Of a DNA stretch of 64,000 nucleotides, positions 13,501 through 22,681 are shown in pieces (position 1 is the stretch's first letter; each line of letters opens with the position of its first letter). The DNA is taken from contig NC_073746.1 in NCBI RefSeq assembly GCF_029784135.1, forward strand, positions 72,272,042-72,336,041, read 5' to 3'. A program made the position numbers and the translations under genes. The notes beneath the pieces were generated by a model. It ran no database searches. It was given only the letters and a program-made list of their open reading frames with translations, and was not told where the DNA came from. The DNA comes from Toxorhynchites rutilus septentrionalis (taxonomy: Eukaryota > Arthropoda > Insecta > Diptera > Culicidae).

Positions 13501-16500
13501 TTGACGTAGAACTACGTCTTTCATTAAGGGTGCCAAATCAGAAAACAGGTCACGTTTTTATGAAATAAAGTTAACGTTAATAACTATTTTTGCTGCGAAC
13601 GGATTTTGACGATTTACATACTAAACGAATCGGAAATTCCGTAAGATTTGTTTAATATGCTATACATTAGAATCTCCTGGTTTGTAAATGGTTAAAATTC
13701 ATGAAAACTTTAAGCGTTTCCATTTTCCCATACATTTGTTCTATCCATTTGTGTGTTTTCTCGAACAGAGCTGTCAATAACGAGCAACTTATCGACGACC
13801 AACGAAGGGAAATCGTAGGATTCAAAGTCTCCGTGAACAAAGGAAAAGTAAAAGAATGAAGGGGAATACTTGCTTAGAGTATAAACAGTGGATCTCGCTG
13901 AGGCAAACTTTCATTCGACACCGGACTGTTGAGCAATCCAGTTCACTTTGCTTTCGCTGCGCTTCGATTTAAGATTGGACCCCACCAGTGTTGATTCAAC
14001 TTGGGTATCATCGTTTGGTTTTTCTGTTCGTTTTTCGCGTTATTCGTATCGTGTGTTTTTCTTTCCGCGTCATAAATTGGACGCTTCGCGTAGTGTGTGA
14101 TGAGCAAGAAGAAGAGGAAGGCAGGCTCGAGCCCTGCAAAAAACGAACGCTTTGCCAGGGGCAATAACATTTCAAGCAAGCGTCATCTAATGATGCACGC
14201 GATGTTGGTGCAGTGAAAAGCGCTCGCACTGAACCGAGCCTTCGCGAGTGTGACATCGCATCGAACAACAGCGACGTAGGCGATTTCGGCGCGTCGATCG
14301 AAAATGTAAACGCCGTTACCCAGGCAGCAACCAAAATCAAGCTCCCCCCGCTGGTGGTGAAGGCGGTCGCTCTTGACAAACTCATCAGCGAATTCGCATA
14401 GATGGGTGTTACAGCAGAGTACAAGCTGTGTGGCATAATTCACTCTTTTTCCAAGCAGTTTACATTGTATCTTTTCCGTCATCATAAGGGCTTCGTTGGT
14501 GCCTTTGAGAATGCATTGATGCATTAAACTGACGTTATGGCGAAGCAGGCGTTAAGGTTATGCGCCAAAAAATTATTTGGGGAATACCAAGCATCTTGAA
14601 TGTCTTACTGGAATGTTATAAGTTATTTGGGTTCGCGTGCCAGTCGCAAAACTGCCTTCAACTAGGATTGCATTTGACCTAATATTGATCATAATGAAGC
14701 ATTGCTACTGTTTTCGAGGTTGTCACCAAGAAAGTAAATGTCGTTCTGGAATTTTGTATGTGATTAGGTTTCGCTTGCCAGTAGCAAAACTTCCTCCACT
14801 AAGAGTGACAGCTGCGCTTCTCTTGAGCTTGAGAAAGTAATGCAACTTTTTTCGAGGCCAGTAATATGAACAGAAGCGTTTCTTTTGAGAATAGCGCAAA
14901 ATGATGAGAAGTGTTTATATTCCTAGTAGTTTCAAGCCACCAATGTATGGCTCTGTATGCATGCTATGGCGAACGCTTGTTTGGTGCTTGGTTTACGTTG
15001 TACGAACGATGCGTAGAGGTGCGATTCCTTTGAGGCAATACTAAATAACATGTAGCATGATATTTGATACTTGCAAGTGTTGTCATTGTTGTTGCTTCCA
15101 TGCGGTGCCAAAGATATATTGATGTAGTTATGAGATGTGGAATAATGGTGCTGGTGCAACATGTATATAATCGATTGTAGCCGAGTCTATATCAATTGCG
15201 AGAAAGGCCACCGGAATAGCGTTCGAGGTAAATTTTCAATGCATTGACATGAAATAAATGGCGACAAATCAATCAATTATCGTCAACTGATTCTACAATG
15301 AAAAAAACATTTCAGGGATTATTCTACTAAGCAGTTGTTTTTTAAAATTTCACAGCATTATAGAATAATATCCGAAGGTAATAAGGTAAAAAGCGACTTA
15401 TATAAAATAACAGCGTAGTTCTAGGTCAACAATGCGGTCGTATCTTGGACACAACCTCCTATAATTCTTTTTTGTGAACTATGTTTTTGAAAAAAGTGAA
15501 TTTATTTTATTGAAAAAATTTTTTTTCAGAAATAATTTAATACTGACATAATTTTTTTTCACTCGCCCACAATGACCAAAAGTTATTTAATGTTAACCTC
15601 GGATTGATGATTTTGTACTGCTTTCAATACTATTCCCCCTATTTCGTGCGATGAATGAAGTGAAATTGTTTTTTATTCTATTTGTTCATTTATTCAGGCT
15701 TTAGCTGTAACAGAGCCGGGTTTTAATCGTGAACATTTACAAGTAAATTGTAAATTACACAGTAGTTAATAGCCATTTAGGTGTAAGAGTTTTTTTTCTG
15801 TTCCATGGTAAATAACACAAAAGCACAACAGCCCGGTGTTTCTTACAGAGCAGAGCGGTTGTGTGGACGAATCGATTTTCATTCGACCGTGGATCGATCT
15901 CCATCGCTGATGATTTTTGGGTGAACGTAGTTAATCTATTGAGGGCCCTGAGTTTGAACTCACGATCGATCGCTTAGTAAGCGAACGCGCAACTAAGTGG
16001 TTACGAAGACCCCCAATAAAGTGAAATGGTTCGAGTTACTGGTGTTACTAGATTCTACTAGACTTTAATATTGAACAGAAGCTAAAAATAATGTGACTTC
16101 CAGAATAAAGCGAGTCATTTTGACGCGCCCACGGTTCTCTTACGAACTAGATGTTGCTTTCCTCTATGCATGCTGGAACACCCTGAAAGCAGCAACTAGC
16201 AGCACAGAATAGACCATCATCGGCTATGAACAACGTGAACAACGGAACGAATGGTTTGACGACGAGTGCCGAGCGCTTCTGTGCGAGAAGGATGCAACAC
16301 GCGCACCCATGCTCCAACGAGCGACTCGACAAAACGTGGAACGATACAGACTGAAGCGAAGGCAGCAAACACATCTCTTTCGGGAAAAAAGCGTTACCTG
16401 GACGTGAAAGAGTGTGAGGAGATGCTTTATCTTGACGAACAAACGCAAGGTGATCGAAATGTGGAGCCGGTACTACGATGAACACCAGCGCGCAGATAAG

Positions 16501-19500
16501 AGACCAAGACGGCGTTGATGAGGACTACACCGGTGCAGTGAGCACCGACGACGTACCACCCCCGCCGATGGGTGAAGGGTTAAGGAAGCCATTAATTAGC
16601 TAAAGAACCACAAAGCCTCGTAGTGGCTTTTTAAAGTGTGAATTTTCCACTTAAATCATCTTTAAAGCGTATTCATACAATGTACATCGATCAATAAGGT
16701 TTCAAATCGTAAGTTTTTGACATGTAGCATAATTTATAAATGTTCCTGCATGGTTTAGGAAGTCCTTAGGGGGACATTATTGCTCCTATCTATGCTATAT
16801 TTTTTCTTCCAACGCGAAATTGGCAAAGTTGTTCCCTGAATGAACTCGAATAAAAAAAAAGTGTGCTGTGGACTGCACTGGAGGTCAAAGCGGTCAAATG
16901 CGCGCTGGCAATACCTGATCGTGGAATGGAAGGTAGATTACAGCGAGGGTCATTTGAACGGTGGGATTGTCAACGAGGGCACTTTCTAACCGGTGCATAC
17001 CCCACGAAAGAAGCTGTGACGGAGTGCGCGTCAAGTTGGAGGGAATTGCCTAATCAGCGCTCCGTTGAGAAGAGAATTCCTGCGATAGTGACTGTGATGG
17101 GTTGTGCGTTAAGTTGGAGGGCAATTCCTAATCGGTCAACGTCTCGATGGGTAAACGGATACTTGCACGAAAGTTGTAAGCGGCATGTAGGAAAACAAGA
17201 CATGGATAGAAAAAGTTGAAAAATGGGGTAAAAACAACGCCAGTTAACGTGTAAGACAGGTGTACTGCCCATGTTTGTATAGGAGACGTAAAAGACAGAA
17301 TGAACAAAATCGACTTTTTCGCTGTTTCGCATTCTACACAATGTAATACGTTTGCTCAACATGCAAGCAAACATTTTTTGTTCGAAAACATTTGAGCAAT
17401 TTTGAAAAAACGTTCTCGAAAAATGACTGTTTGTCCGCATAACAGACGTAGTTCCATACAGCCTTCATACATCGTTCGAAAATCAACAATTGTCAGTATT
17501 ATGTGCTATAAGCTAAATCAACATTTGAATCACATTCTTTGAAGAGTCCAAACATGTATGTCACGATAGTGTCTTATTACTTAGTGTTTCCAAATAGATG
17601 CATATAAGAAACCATTGAAACGCTGCTCATATAATTACTATTTTCTGTACACGATGAACAAAGAGAAACAATTGTTATTACCTAAATCTCTGCATTTGGA
17701 TCTTCAAGAAGAAACAATCAGATCAGTAGTAAAATTAAAATAATATTGGTTCTTAGCATTATAACTCCTCGGATTGAACATTGAATTATTCCACATACTC
17801 AGTATTTACTCACACCGTTGGAGTAAGTCACTGCACCATCTTTATGCGATTGATCGTGATATCGGTAAATCATGTTGCTAAAATCACCAACATTGCCTTT
17901 ACAAATTCAATTAATTGAAAAAGCACGAACCGGTTGTTCTTATCACATCCCAGAGTATTCTTCATGAAAAAAGTACCAGCATAACCTCGCAACAAATAAA
18001 GAGCACCTTTTCCCCAGACATTTCACTAAATTTCTTCCAAACCTTTTTGATTTTATCCGATAACAACTGAAACTACCGACGAAGACGTTTTGAATATTAT
18101 CGGAATTGTAAATACTAACGCTACAAACAGAGCAAACTGGTGATTACGTCTAGCTATGCGGACAAATGTTCATTGAAACGATTGATTGTCCGCATAAATA
18201 AACCTAAGCGTTTTCCAAATGGAAAAAATATGATGGCTATCAGAAGGTTCGTGGTGTGGGAGCGCAAGATCAGGTCAGTGAAGGCGGCGATAATGGCGTT
18301 CGCGAAGCATTCACACCCCTCCATTCATGAGATTTTAGATAGTAGCACTTTTTGCTGGGTCGATGGTCAACTCTACGTCGCCAACCGAAGTTAGCCATCT
18401 CTGCCAAGATCTGATGCGAGACTTTTTGAAGCTTGCCCTGTATCACGAAGCTAAATTCTGGAGACGCTGGATACATGAATATTTACCATTACTAATACGA
18501 CGCACCAGTAGACGAAGGCAAGCATAATGGATGGCTAGGAGGGCGGATTCTGGATGTCTAGAATCACTTCCTAATTTTTCTAGTAGATACTTCCTTGCTC
18601 GTTGCCCATTTATTGTGTTAAATAGATTTTGATTTCTGTTGGTACAAATAATCACGCTACAGAAGGTGTACAATTGGTAGAAACCAGGAAAAACGAGTTC
18701 GTACACCACACTTCTATAGAAAATTGTGTATCCAATGTGTCCGCGGCCTAATCCTGTGCAACGGAGTAATCTATTACATGCAACTGCGTTACTGCGCCGT
18801 GAGTTGAATCTCAAACTTCCTTTATATACAAAAAAAAATAATGATTTTTCAAACTCGACAACGCTTGGTCGCAGGAGTTGTCTGGTAAACATATGGGGGA
18901 AATGATAAAGTCTTGTCCAGTTAGAATCCGTACGCGTTGCACATTTTACAGCGGCACAGTCAGTGGCCGCTGCAAGAAAGTTTTTACAGCGGTTTGTTTA
19001 CAAATGTTTCCTCTTCTGGTGGTAAAAGTTTCAAATTTTTTCGTGCCGTAAGTCCGGAGTTATTCCACATGGAAGACAGAAGAAGAAAATTAATCTTGCA
19101 CACCCACGTTGACAATCCAACGTGGTCGGGTGCGAAGATCGCGAAACAGTTGGATATCGCTAAAACTACCGTATGTGATGTGCTCAGACGATTCCGCGAG
19201 CGGAACAGCGTGGACCGGGCGGTTCAAAAGAAGCGTCGAAGCGGAACCTACGATCGTCAGCTGAATTGGAAGGTGTTGAGAACCGTCAGAGCAAACCCTG
19301 GACTGTCCGAACATGATATCGCTCAGAAATACGGTGCCGCTCGTAGTACCGTTCGACGAATCATTCACCGAGCTGGACTTCATTCCTACAAAGCAATCAA
19401 GCAACCAAATAGGACGATGAAGCAGAGTCTAGTGACGAAAACTCGCGCTCGTAAGTTGTATTATCAGGTACTAACGAAGTACCATGGATGCCTGCTCCAG

Positions 19501-21555
19501 GATGACGAAACTTATGTAAAAATGGACTTCGGCCAACTTCCGGGACAAAAATTTTATCTTTCCACGGCACGAGGCGATGTCCCCGCCAAATTCAAGTTCA
19601 TGTTCATGGACAAATTTGCCAAGAAGATGATGATCTGGCAGGGTATATGCACCTGTGGTGCGAAGACGCCGGTTTTCATCACTACAAAGACCATGGATTC
19701 GAAATTGTACAAGGAAGAGTGCCTGAAGGAGCGTGTGTTGCCTTTCATAAAGGCACACAATGGTCCCGTTAAGTTTTGGCCTGACTTAGCGAGTTGCCAC
19801 TATAGCCGGGAGGTTCTCCAGTGGTACCGCGACAACGGGGTGGATTTTATCGAGAAGGAGTTCAACCCACCAAACTGCCCCCAATTCCGCCCAATTGAAA
19901 AATATTGGGCGATTATGAAGCGGAAGCTAAAGAAGACCGGAAAAATGGCTCGGGACGCTGCAGGGATGACCAGATTCTGGAAAAAACTGGCCACAGAGGT
20001 CGACACTGCCGCTGTGCAACGTTTGATGGGAGGAATCACCAGAAAAGTGAGAAGTTTCATCAGAAATGAAGAAAAATAATTTTAAGGACATTTTTTTGTA
20101 AAAGTGCAAGAATATATCTTTCTTTTGGTTGATCACTCTTTTTTGTATGTCATTCTATCTCCGAGATATAAATGATTTCTTCCGTACGGATTCTAACTGG
20201 ACAAGACTTTAGACAATACTTTGAATAGAATGTACTCCATTTTATTTGCGCTCCAATATATAAAACTAATAACAATGTTCAGATTTTGGAATGGCTTAAG
20301 AACATCGAACTAGCGTGCCTGTTCTTTTTCATATTTCATTACTATCGCCCATCCTAAAATTGCTCTTCCAGGTGATACCGATTCTTCAAACGCTTTACAA
20401 TGCCCCAGATAGTACATCTCATCACATATACATGTCTCTGATCGTGCTCCTGATTCTGAGTGAAGATGATAACTTCAACAAGAGTGTCCATCAAATCGTA
20501 AGTTTCCCACGTGCACACAGTAAAAATCATACTAATGTTTCCCAAACTTCAAACGTTCGCAGATCCTGAAGAACATCACCTGGTACACGGAACGATCGAT
20601 CAGCGAGATTTCGCTCGGCGGCCTGCTCATTCTGGTCGTCATACGAACCATCCAGTACAACATGCTGAAAATGCGGGACAAATATCTGCACACCAACTGT
20701 CTGGCCGCTCTGGCCAACATGTCGGGTCAATTCCGCTCACTCCATCCGTATGTAGCCCAACGGCTAGTTAGCTTGTTTGAAACGCTCGCTAAAAAGCACG
20801 CCCGACTCGACCAGCAGCTAAAGCAAACCGTCAATGGGAATGCTTCCAACGTCACCGTACCCATTGCGGTTCCCTCGTCGGAGGATATGGTGAGTTTTTC
20901 GGAGCGGGACGGGGAACAGGGAACGGGAAATGTTCAACCTTCCAAAACCGATTGGAATATGATTCCACACTTATCCAGTTGCAGGATCTGTCGGTGCTAG
21001 AGGAAGTGCTCCGGATGGTGCTGGAAATTTTGAACTCATGCCTATCGCACCAGCTCGTATACTGTCCGAATCTAGTGTACACGTTGCTGTACAAGCGCAA
21101 CGTTTTCGAGGCCTTCCGTAGTCATTCGGCGTTTCAGGATATAATACAGAATATCGATATGGTAGGGAGGAGTCTCGTACTGTTTGATTGGTGTTTTTGG
21201 TAATCTTCATTCCTTCGCCATAGGTTGTAGGATTTTTCTCTTCCAGACTAGTGCGTGTACAAGATCAGCGGGGAGAACTCGGAGTGAATGAGGTTTTAGA
21301 AGTTATATCAAAGGGAGCCAGTCAGTGGTCTAGTGATCGATTAAGGGTAAGTTTGATTTGTTGTTTTCCTGTATTCAACTCGAGGATAACTTGTGTTTTC
21401 CGTAGAAATTTCCCGACCTGAAATTCAAGTATGTGGAGGAGGATGCCCCGGAGGAGTTCTTCATCCCATACGTCTGGACGCTGGTATGCAAAGCTGGCTG
21501 TGTTCATTTCAGTTCCGAATCAATCAAGGGAGTAACGACGGAGATCAGTTGTTAA
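3710..21555 (+). CDS. DYM: Dymeclin (Golgi-associated HID1/dymeclin family protein), 11 exons
   Basis: I spliced eleven GT-AG exons in frame: 3710-3852, 3987-4133, 4192-4479, 4545-4649, 4710-5035, 5097-5266, 20372-20497, 20563-20889, 20979-21161 (or from 20985; a 6-base acceptor ambiguity), 21224-21346 and 21406-21555. They give 2088 nt, 695 residues plus stop, close to human dymeclin (669 aa). Family landmarks are present along the protein: start [97 protein letters not shown] and [10 protein letters not shown]. Gly2 with Ser6 fits an N-myristoylation site, known for vertebrate dymeclin. Family knowledge: dymeclin is a peripheral membrane protein cycling between cytosol and Golgi and needed for Golgi organisation and trafficking. 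No stop or frameshift is seen in any exon, so the gene looks functional despite its 15-kb transposon-filled intron 6. Confidence 0.93.
5378..5990 (+). mobile_element. LINE 3' fragment: RNase H and C-terminal zinc-binding region (R1/Loa-like)
   Basis: The frame 5293-5862 contains the C-terminal half of a retroelement RNase H ([18 protein letters not shown], with the catalytic H and D) followed by the [16 protein letters not shown] and [19 protein letters not shown] region typical of R1/Loa-type non-LTR retrotransposons. Everything upstream (endonuclease, RT and the first RNase H residues) is missing. The first 85 bases of the frame lack family similarity. It begins only about 110 bp after the dymeclin exon 6 donor. 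A short in-frame continuation and 3' UTR probably reach about 5990. Confidence 0.7.
6995..7165. repeat. GACGAG-rich palindromic repeat
   Basis: The stretch contains many copies of GACGAG and its complement CTCGTC (for example GACGAGCAGACGAGTGCTCG) and a repeated word ATTCCAGAA (near 7006 and 7056). It is GC-rich against an AT-rich background and interrupts the surrounding LINE. It is probably one end of a small TIR element; I could not locate the other end. Confidence 0.4.
7481..7518. repeat. (AT)n microsatellite
   Basis: About 18 uninterrupted AT dinucleotides lie inside the DNA that splits the R1-like LINE. Confidence 0.95.
9946..9984. repeat. Perfect hairpin, 16-bp arms and 7-base loop
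   Basis: The left arm TTTTATACTATAGAAG (9946-9961) is exactly complementary to the right arm CTTCTATAGTATAAAA (9969-9984), with loop CTTTAAA. It sits just upstream of the CR1/Jockey-like LINE fragment. It could be a small fold-back scar. Confidence 0.85.
10000..12350 (+). mobile_element. CR1/Jockey-superfamily LINE, 5'-truncated and broken
   Basis: The frame 10025-10774 covers the end of the endonuclease domain ([10 protein letters not shown]) and the linker ([31 protein letters not shown]). After a stop, 10863-11384 carries RT motifs ([42 protein letters not shown]). A TAG near 11383 is followed by 11403-11957 with [20 protein letters not shown] and the catalytic [11 protein letters not shown] box intact. 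A frameshift near 11880 leads into the C-terminal part ending about 12250. No RNase H is present, which fits Jockey/CR1 and not R1/I/Loa. Three lesions make it non-coding, but they are few, so the insertion is relatively young. The 3' end near 12350 is approximate and no target duplication was found. Confidence 0.8.
12420..12885. repeat. Dispersed repeat, copy 1 (sister of 49860-50250)
   Basis: Positions 12600-12870 run parallel to 49985-50245 with only scattered differences (shared words CTGTGTT, GGCAGTTAGGGCGTTTAGA, ACAGTTATTCAATTGTTTAT, CTATCAATTGATGCAAACAT, TTTTTTCCTGCATGTTCTGT). The 5' part holds two or three degenerate copies of an 80-bp unit (CCCC, then TTGGTTTTGAAGTCTGTGTT). There is no coding capacity. 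A short stretch at the end of the window (63965-63992) resembles the central AAATCGGGCCAATCAAAACG word. Confidence 0.8.
13360..13790. repeat. Dispersed repeat shared with 59250-60290
   Basis: The words GAAAAAGTTGTTGTTCGAAA-like, GATGTATGGACGACTTGTTG, TGACGTAGAACTACGTC and AAATAAAGTTAACGTTAATA occur here and, in the same order and orientation, at 59290-59360 and 60035-60080. In the 59-kb copy about 640 bp more lies between the two halves. The TGACGTAGNACTACGTC palindrome marks the junction between them. Confidence 0.75.
13790..14445 (+). mobile_element. Jockey-type LINE 5' UTR and ORF1 (Gag-like) fragment
   Basis: An ATG at 14100 opens [21 protein letters not shown], and after a frameshift the frame 14213-14401 reads [17 protein letters not shown] and [20 protein letters not shown], then a stop followed by [11 protein letters not shown]. 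This pattern fits the region ahead of the zinc knuckles in ORF1 of Jockey-clade non-LTR elements. ORF2 is absent, so only the 5' end of the element remains, the reverse of the usual 5' truncation. The upstream 300 bp (GAACAGAGCTGTCAATAACG and on) match 60240-60400. Confidence 0.6.
14446..15180. repeat. Dispersed repeat with internal duplication, shared with about 60760-61500
   Basis: Words such as AAAAAATTATTTGGGGAATA, CGCGTGCCAGTCG and AAACTGCCTTCAACTAGGAT occur here (14563-14670) and at 61350-61460. A second internal unit (TCACCAAGAAAGTAAATGT, then TTCTGGAATTTTGT) matches 60810-60835. Within this copy the segment GTGCCAGTCGCAAAACTGCC is echoed 140 bp later as TTGCCAGTAGCAAAACTTCC. No coding content. 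Confidence 0.65.
15181..15650. other. Unassigned AT-rich intron DNA
   Basis: I see no ORF, inverted repeat or recognisable element here, only poly(T)/poly(A) runs. Confidence 0.3.
15660..16010 (-). mobile_element. tRNA-derived SINE, minus strand
   Basis: Read on the - strand from about 16010, the sequence opens GGGGGTCTTCGTAACCACTT, GTTGCGCGTTCGCTTACTAA (A-box region and anticodon-arm-like stem) and then GTGAGTTCAAACTC, which fits the Pol III B box. The body continues about 270 bp and ends with AATAAATG near 15685. The layout (tRNA-like head, unrelated body, A-rich tail) is that of a SINE. A clear target duplication was not found. Confidence 0.55.
16200..16620 (+). mobile_element. RTE-type LINE linker fragment
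   Basis: Frames near 16245-16480 read [40 protein letters not shown], and after a shift YYDEH and [20 protein letters not shown]. This resembles the region between endonuclease and RT in RTE-clade elements (WFDEECR, ATR...R ERY...R...H, then pre-RT acidic stretch). The RT itself is missing. Confidence 0.5.
16860..17220 (+). repeat. Degenerate tandem repeat, unit about 75 bp
   Basis: The word GTCAAGTTGGAGGGAATTGC (near 17030) recurs as GTTAAGTTGGAGGGCAATTC (near 17109), and weaker copies precede it. The single 118-codon open frame here has no recognisable family and is probably fortuitous. Confidence 0.5.
17225..18905. other. Unassigned intron DNA
   Basis: The segment contains no recognisable domain in six frames; the longest open frame (149 codons, - strand, 18443-18892) shows no family pattern. 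It directly abuts the left TA duplication of the DD37E element. Confidence 0.3.
18908..20209 (+). mobile_element. Complete DD37E (ITmD37E-type) Tc1/mariner transposon
   Basis: The two ends carry 27-bp terminal inverted repeats that are identical by eye (beginning AAGTCTTGTCCAGTTAGAAT at 18908 and its reverse complement ending at 20209). Each end is flanked by TA (18906-18907 and 20210-20211), the Tc1/mariner target duplication. The 1302-bp element holds one uninterrupted transposase gene. Perfect TIRs and an open transposase suggest recent insertion and possible present activity. It lies in dymeclin intron 6, about 160 bp before exon 7, in the same orientation as the gene. Confidence 0.95.
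19069..20079 (+). CDS. DD37E transposase, intact (336 aa)
   Basis: I chose the ATG at 19069 ([19 protein letters not shown]) because it gives the family's usual length of about 340 aa. An upstream ATG at 18937 would add 44 residues without family similarity and would start almost inside the TIR. Two helix-turn-helix segments lie at about residues 17-42 ([20 protein letters not shown]) and 75-102. The catalytic core has a first Asp in [10 protein letters not shown] (residues 145-146), a second in [10 protein letters not shown] (Asp239) and a Glu in [14 protein letters not shown] (Glu277). There are exactly 37 residues between the second Asp and the Glu, hence DD37E. The protein would bind the TIRs, cut at TA and paste the element elsewhere in the nucleus. 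No stop or frameshift is present. It is related to, but clearly different from, the broken DD37E copy at 22959-24243. Confidence 0.95.
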   Translation: MEDRRRKLILHTHVDNPTWSGAKIAKQLDIAKTTVCDVLRRFRERNSVDRAVQKKRRSGTYDRQLNWKVLRTVRANPGLSEHDIAQKYGAARSTVRRIIHRAGLHSYKAIKQPNRTMKQSLVTKTRARKLYYQVLTKYHGCLLQDDETYVKMDFGQLPGQKFYLSTARGDVPAKFKFMFMDKFAKKMMIWQGICTCGAKTPVFITTKTMDSKLYKEECLKERVLPFIKAHNGPVKFWPDLASCHYSREVLQWYRDNGVDFIEKEFNPPNCPQFRPIEKYWAIMKRKLKKTGKMARDAAGMTRFWKKLATEVDTAAVQRLMGGITRKVRSFIRNEEK

Positions 21556-22122
21556 CTAGGTGTGCCTCACCTCTCCCCTCTAATCGAGTGTAATATATGG
21601 AGTAGTTTTTCCATACACGTTTTCTTCCTTCTTGTCTCAAGGAAATGGTTGCAATAACAGTTTCAAACTTGTGCCGACACTCATTTAGACATATGTCCAA
21701 CTCAAACAATAGGCCAGCTCTACAAACAAATGCAATCAAGTTTCATATGGATTATTGAGAAACACTGATCGGGAATTTGTAGTATTTAAGGCAGACCAAT
21801 CTTAGCATTCCTTGGGCAGCAGAAATTGGTAGCAGTGGGGAATTTCCGAACATCCGACACTTAAACCTAACGCCTCCGAACTTAGCTTTTTGACATGATG
21901 TTCCGCGGCTTCCCAACACCTTTCTGTACATAAACAACTGTCCTTTTTATAATTTTATTTTTCTTTATCATTTACAACGTTTCTGCGTTCACAAGATTAT
22001 TTATTGCCCATAAGAGAGTAGTATCGATTCTGTTTGTTCTGTGTGTAGCAATTGATTTTTCGATGTTAGAATAGTTCGGTTTATTTTGCGAATTGTGACA
22101 GCAAAGCAGCAAACAAAGAATC
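21556..22122 (+). other. Dymeclin 3' UTR and convergent intergenic DNA
   Basis: No gene is seen between the dymeclin stop and the first poly(A) signal. The region is AT-rich and has no recognisable repeat. Confidence 0.4.
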
Positions 22123-22128
22123 AATAAA
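22123..22128 (+). terminator. Candidate dymeclin poly(A) signal
   Basis: AATAAA lies 570 bases downstream of the dymeclin stop codon. It is the first canonical hexamer I found on the + strand after the stop. This would leave only about 210 bp to the poly(A) signal of the opposing Kunitz gene. Confidence 0.45.
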
Positions 22129-22339
22129 GCAGGAACCGTTTTAATGTGTAGAAGGCATGTATCATATAGCGGATGAGTTAGAGAATCTTCGGAGTTACAG
22201 TTATTGAGCAGCTTTCAAATTGGCATACGTTGAAGGTTGATTTGTATAAAGTTCGAAGCAGTTAGTCACACTTAACAATTATTGAAAGAAAAAGAACAAC
22301 AAATGATATACAAAGTTTACTAATTTCAAAAAAGGGTGT

Positions 22340-22345
22340 TTTATT
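22340..22345 (-). terminator. Candidate poly(A) signal of the Kunitz gene
   Basis: AATAAA on the - strand, about 340 bases downstream of the Kunitz stop codon. Confidence 0.4.
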
Positions 22346-22681
22346 TACGTTTATATCAGTACCATCAGTATCGTAATAATATTATAAATATCTTAAACAT
22401 TCTTAGCACAAAAACTTTCACTCGCTAACACTAATTGTCGAAGGCAACAATCGCATTTCGGGGGTTACCGCTTAAAGCCTTAAAAGTATCACTTGGTGGG
22501 GGCAATGGGTTCAATGTCGATGATGACAGGATGATGACTCTTTTCGTCAGCTCATATTATTTTCTTATTTGTACCTCATGTTTTTTTTTCTCTTTCTCCA
22601 TTTTCTCGCTCATGGAGATTATCCCTCGGTTAAATGTGGTTAAATAGCTCGACGATGAAAAACGTTCCCCTGTCTGGCAGA

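Larger units (their letters stand above)
5267..20371 (+). other. Dymeclin intron 6 (15.1 kb), transposon-filled
   Basis: The intron starts GTAAGTTG after exon 6 (CAATTG) and ends TTGCTCTTCCAG before [10 protein letters not shown]. The dymeclin reading frame resumes in phase 0. The other nine introns are 50-135 bp, so this one grew by insertion. It carries R1-like and CR1/Jockey-like LINE fragments, an RTE-like fragment, a SINE, dispersed repeats and an intact DD37E transposon. Confidence 0.9.

Noticed and set aside
15940..16010. Functional tRNA gene on the minus strand
   Set aside because: The acceptor stem does not pair and a SINE body follows the B box.
16863..17219. 118-codon ORF as a gene
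   Set aside because: It consists of a degenerate tandem repeat and shows no protein family signal.
18443..18892. 149-codon minus-strand ORF
   Set aside because: No domain or family pattern, no splice context; probably chance.
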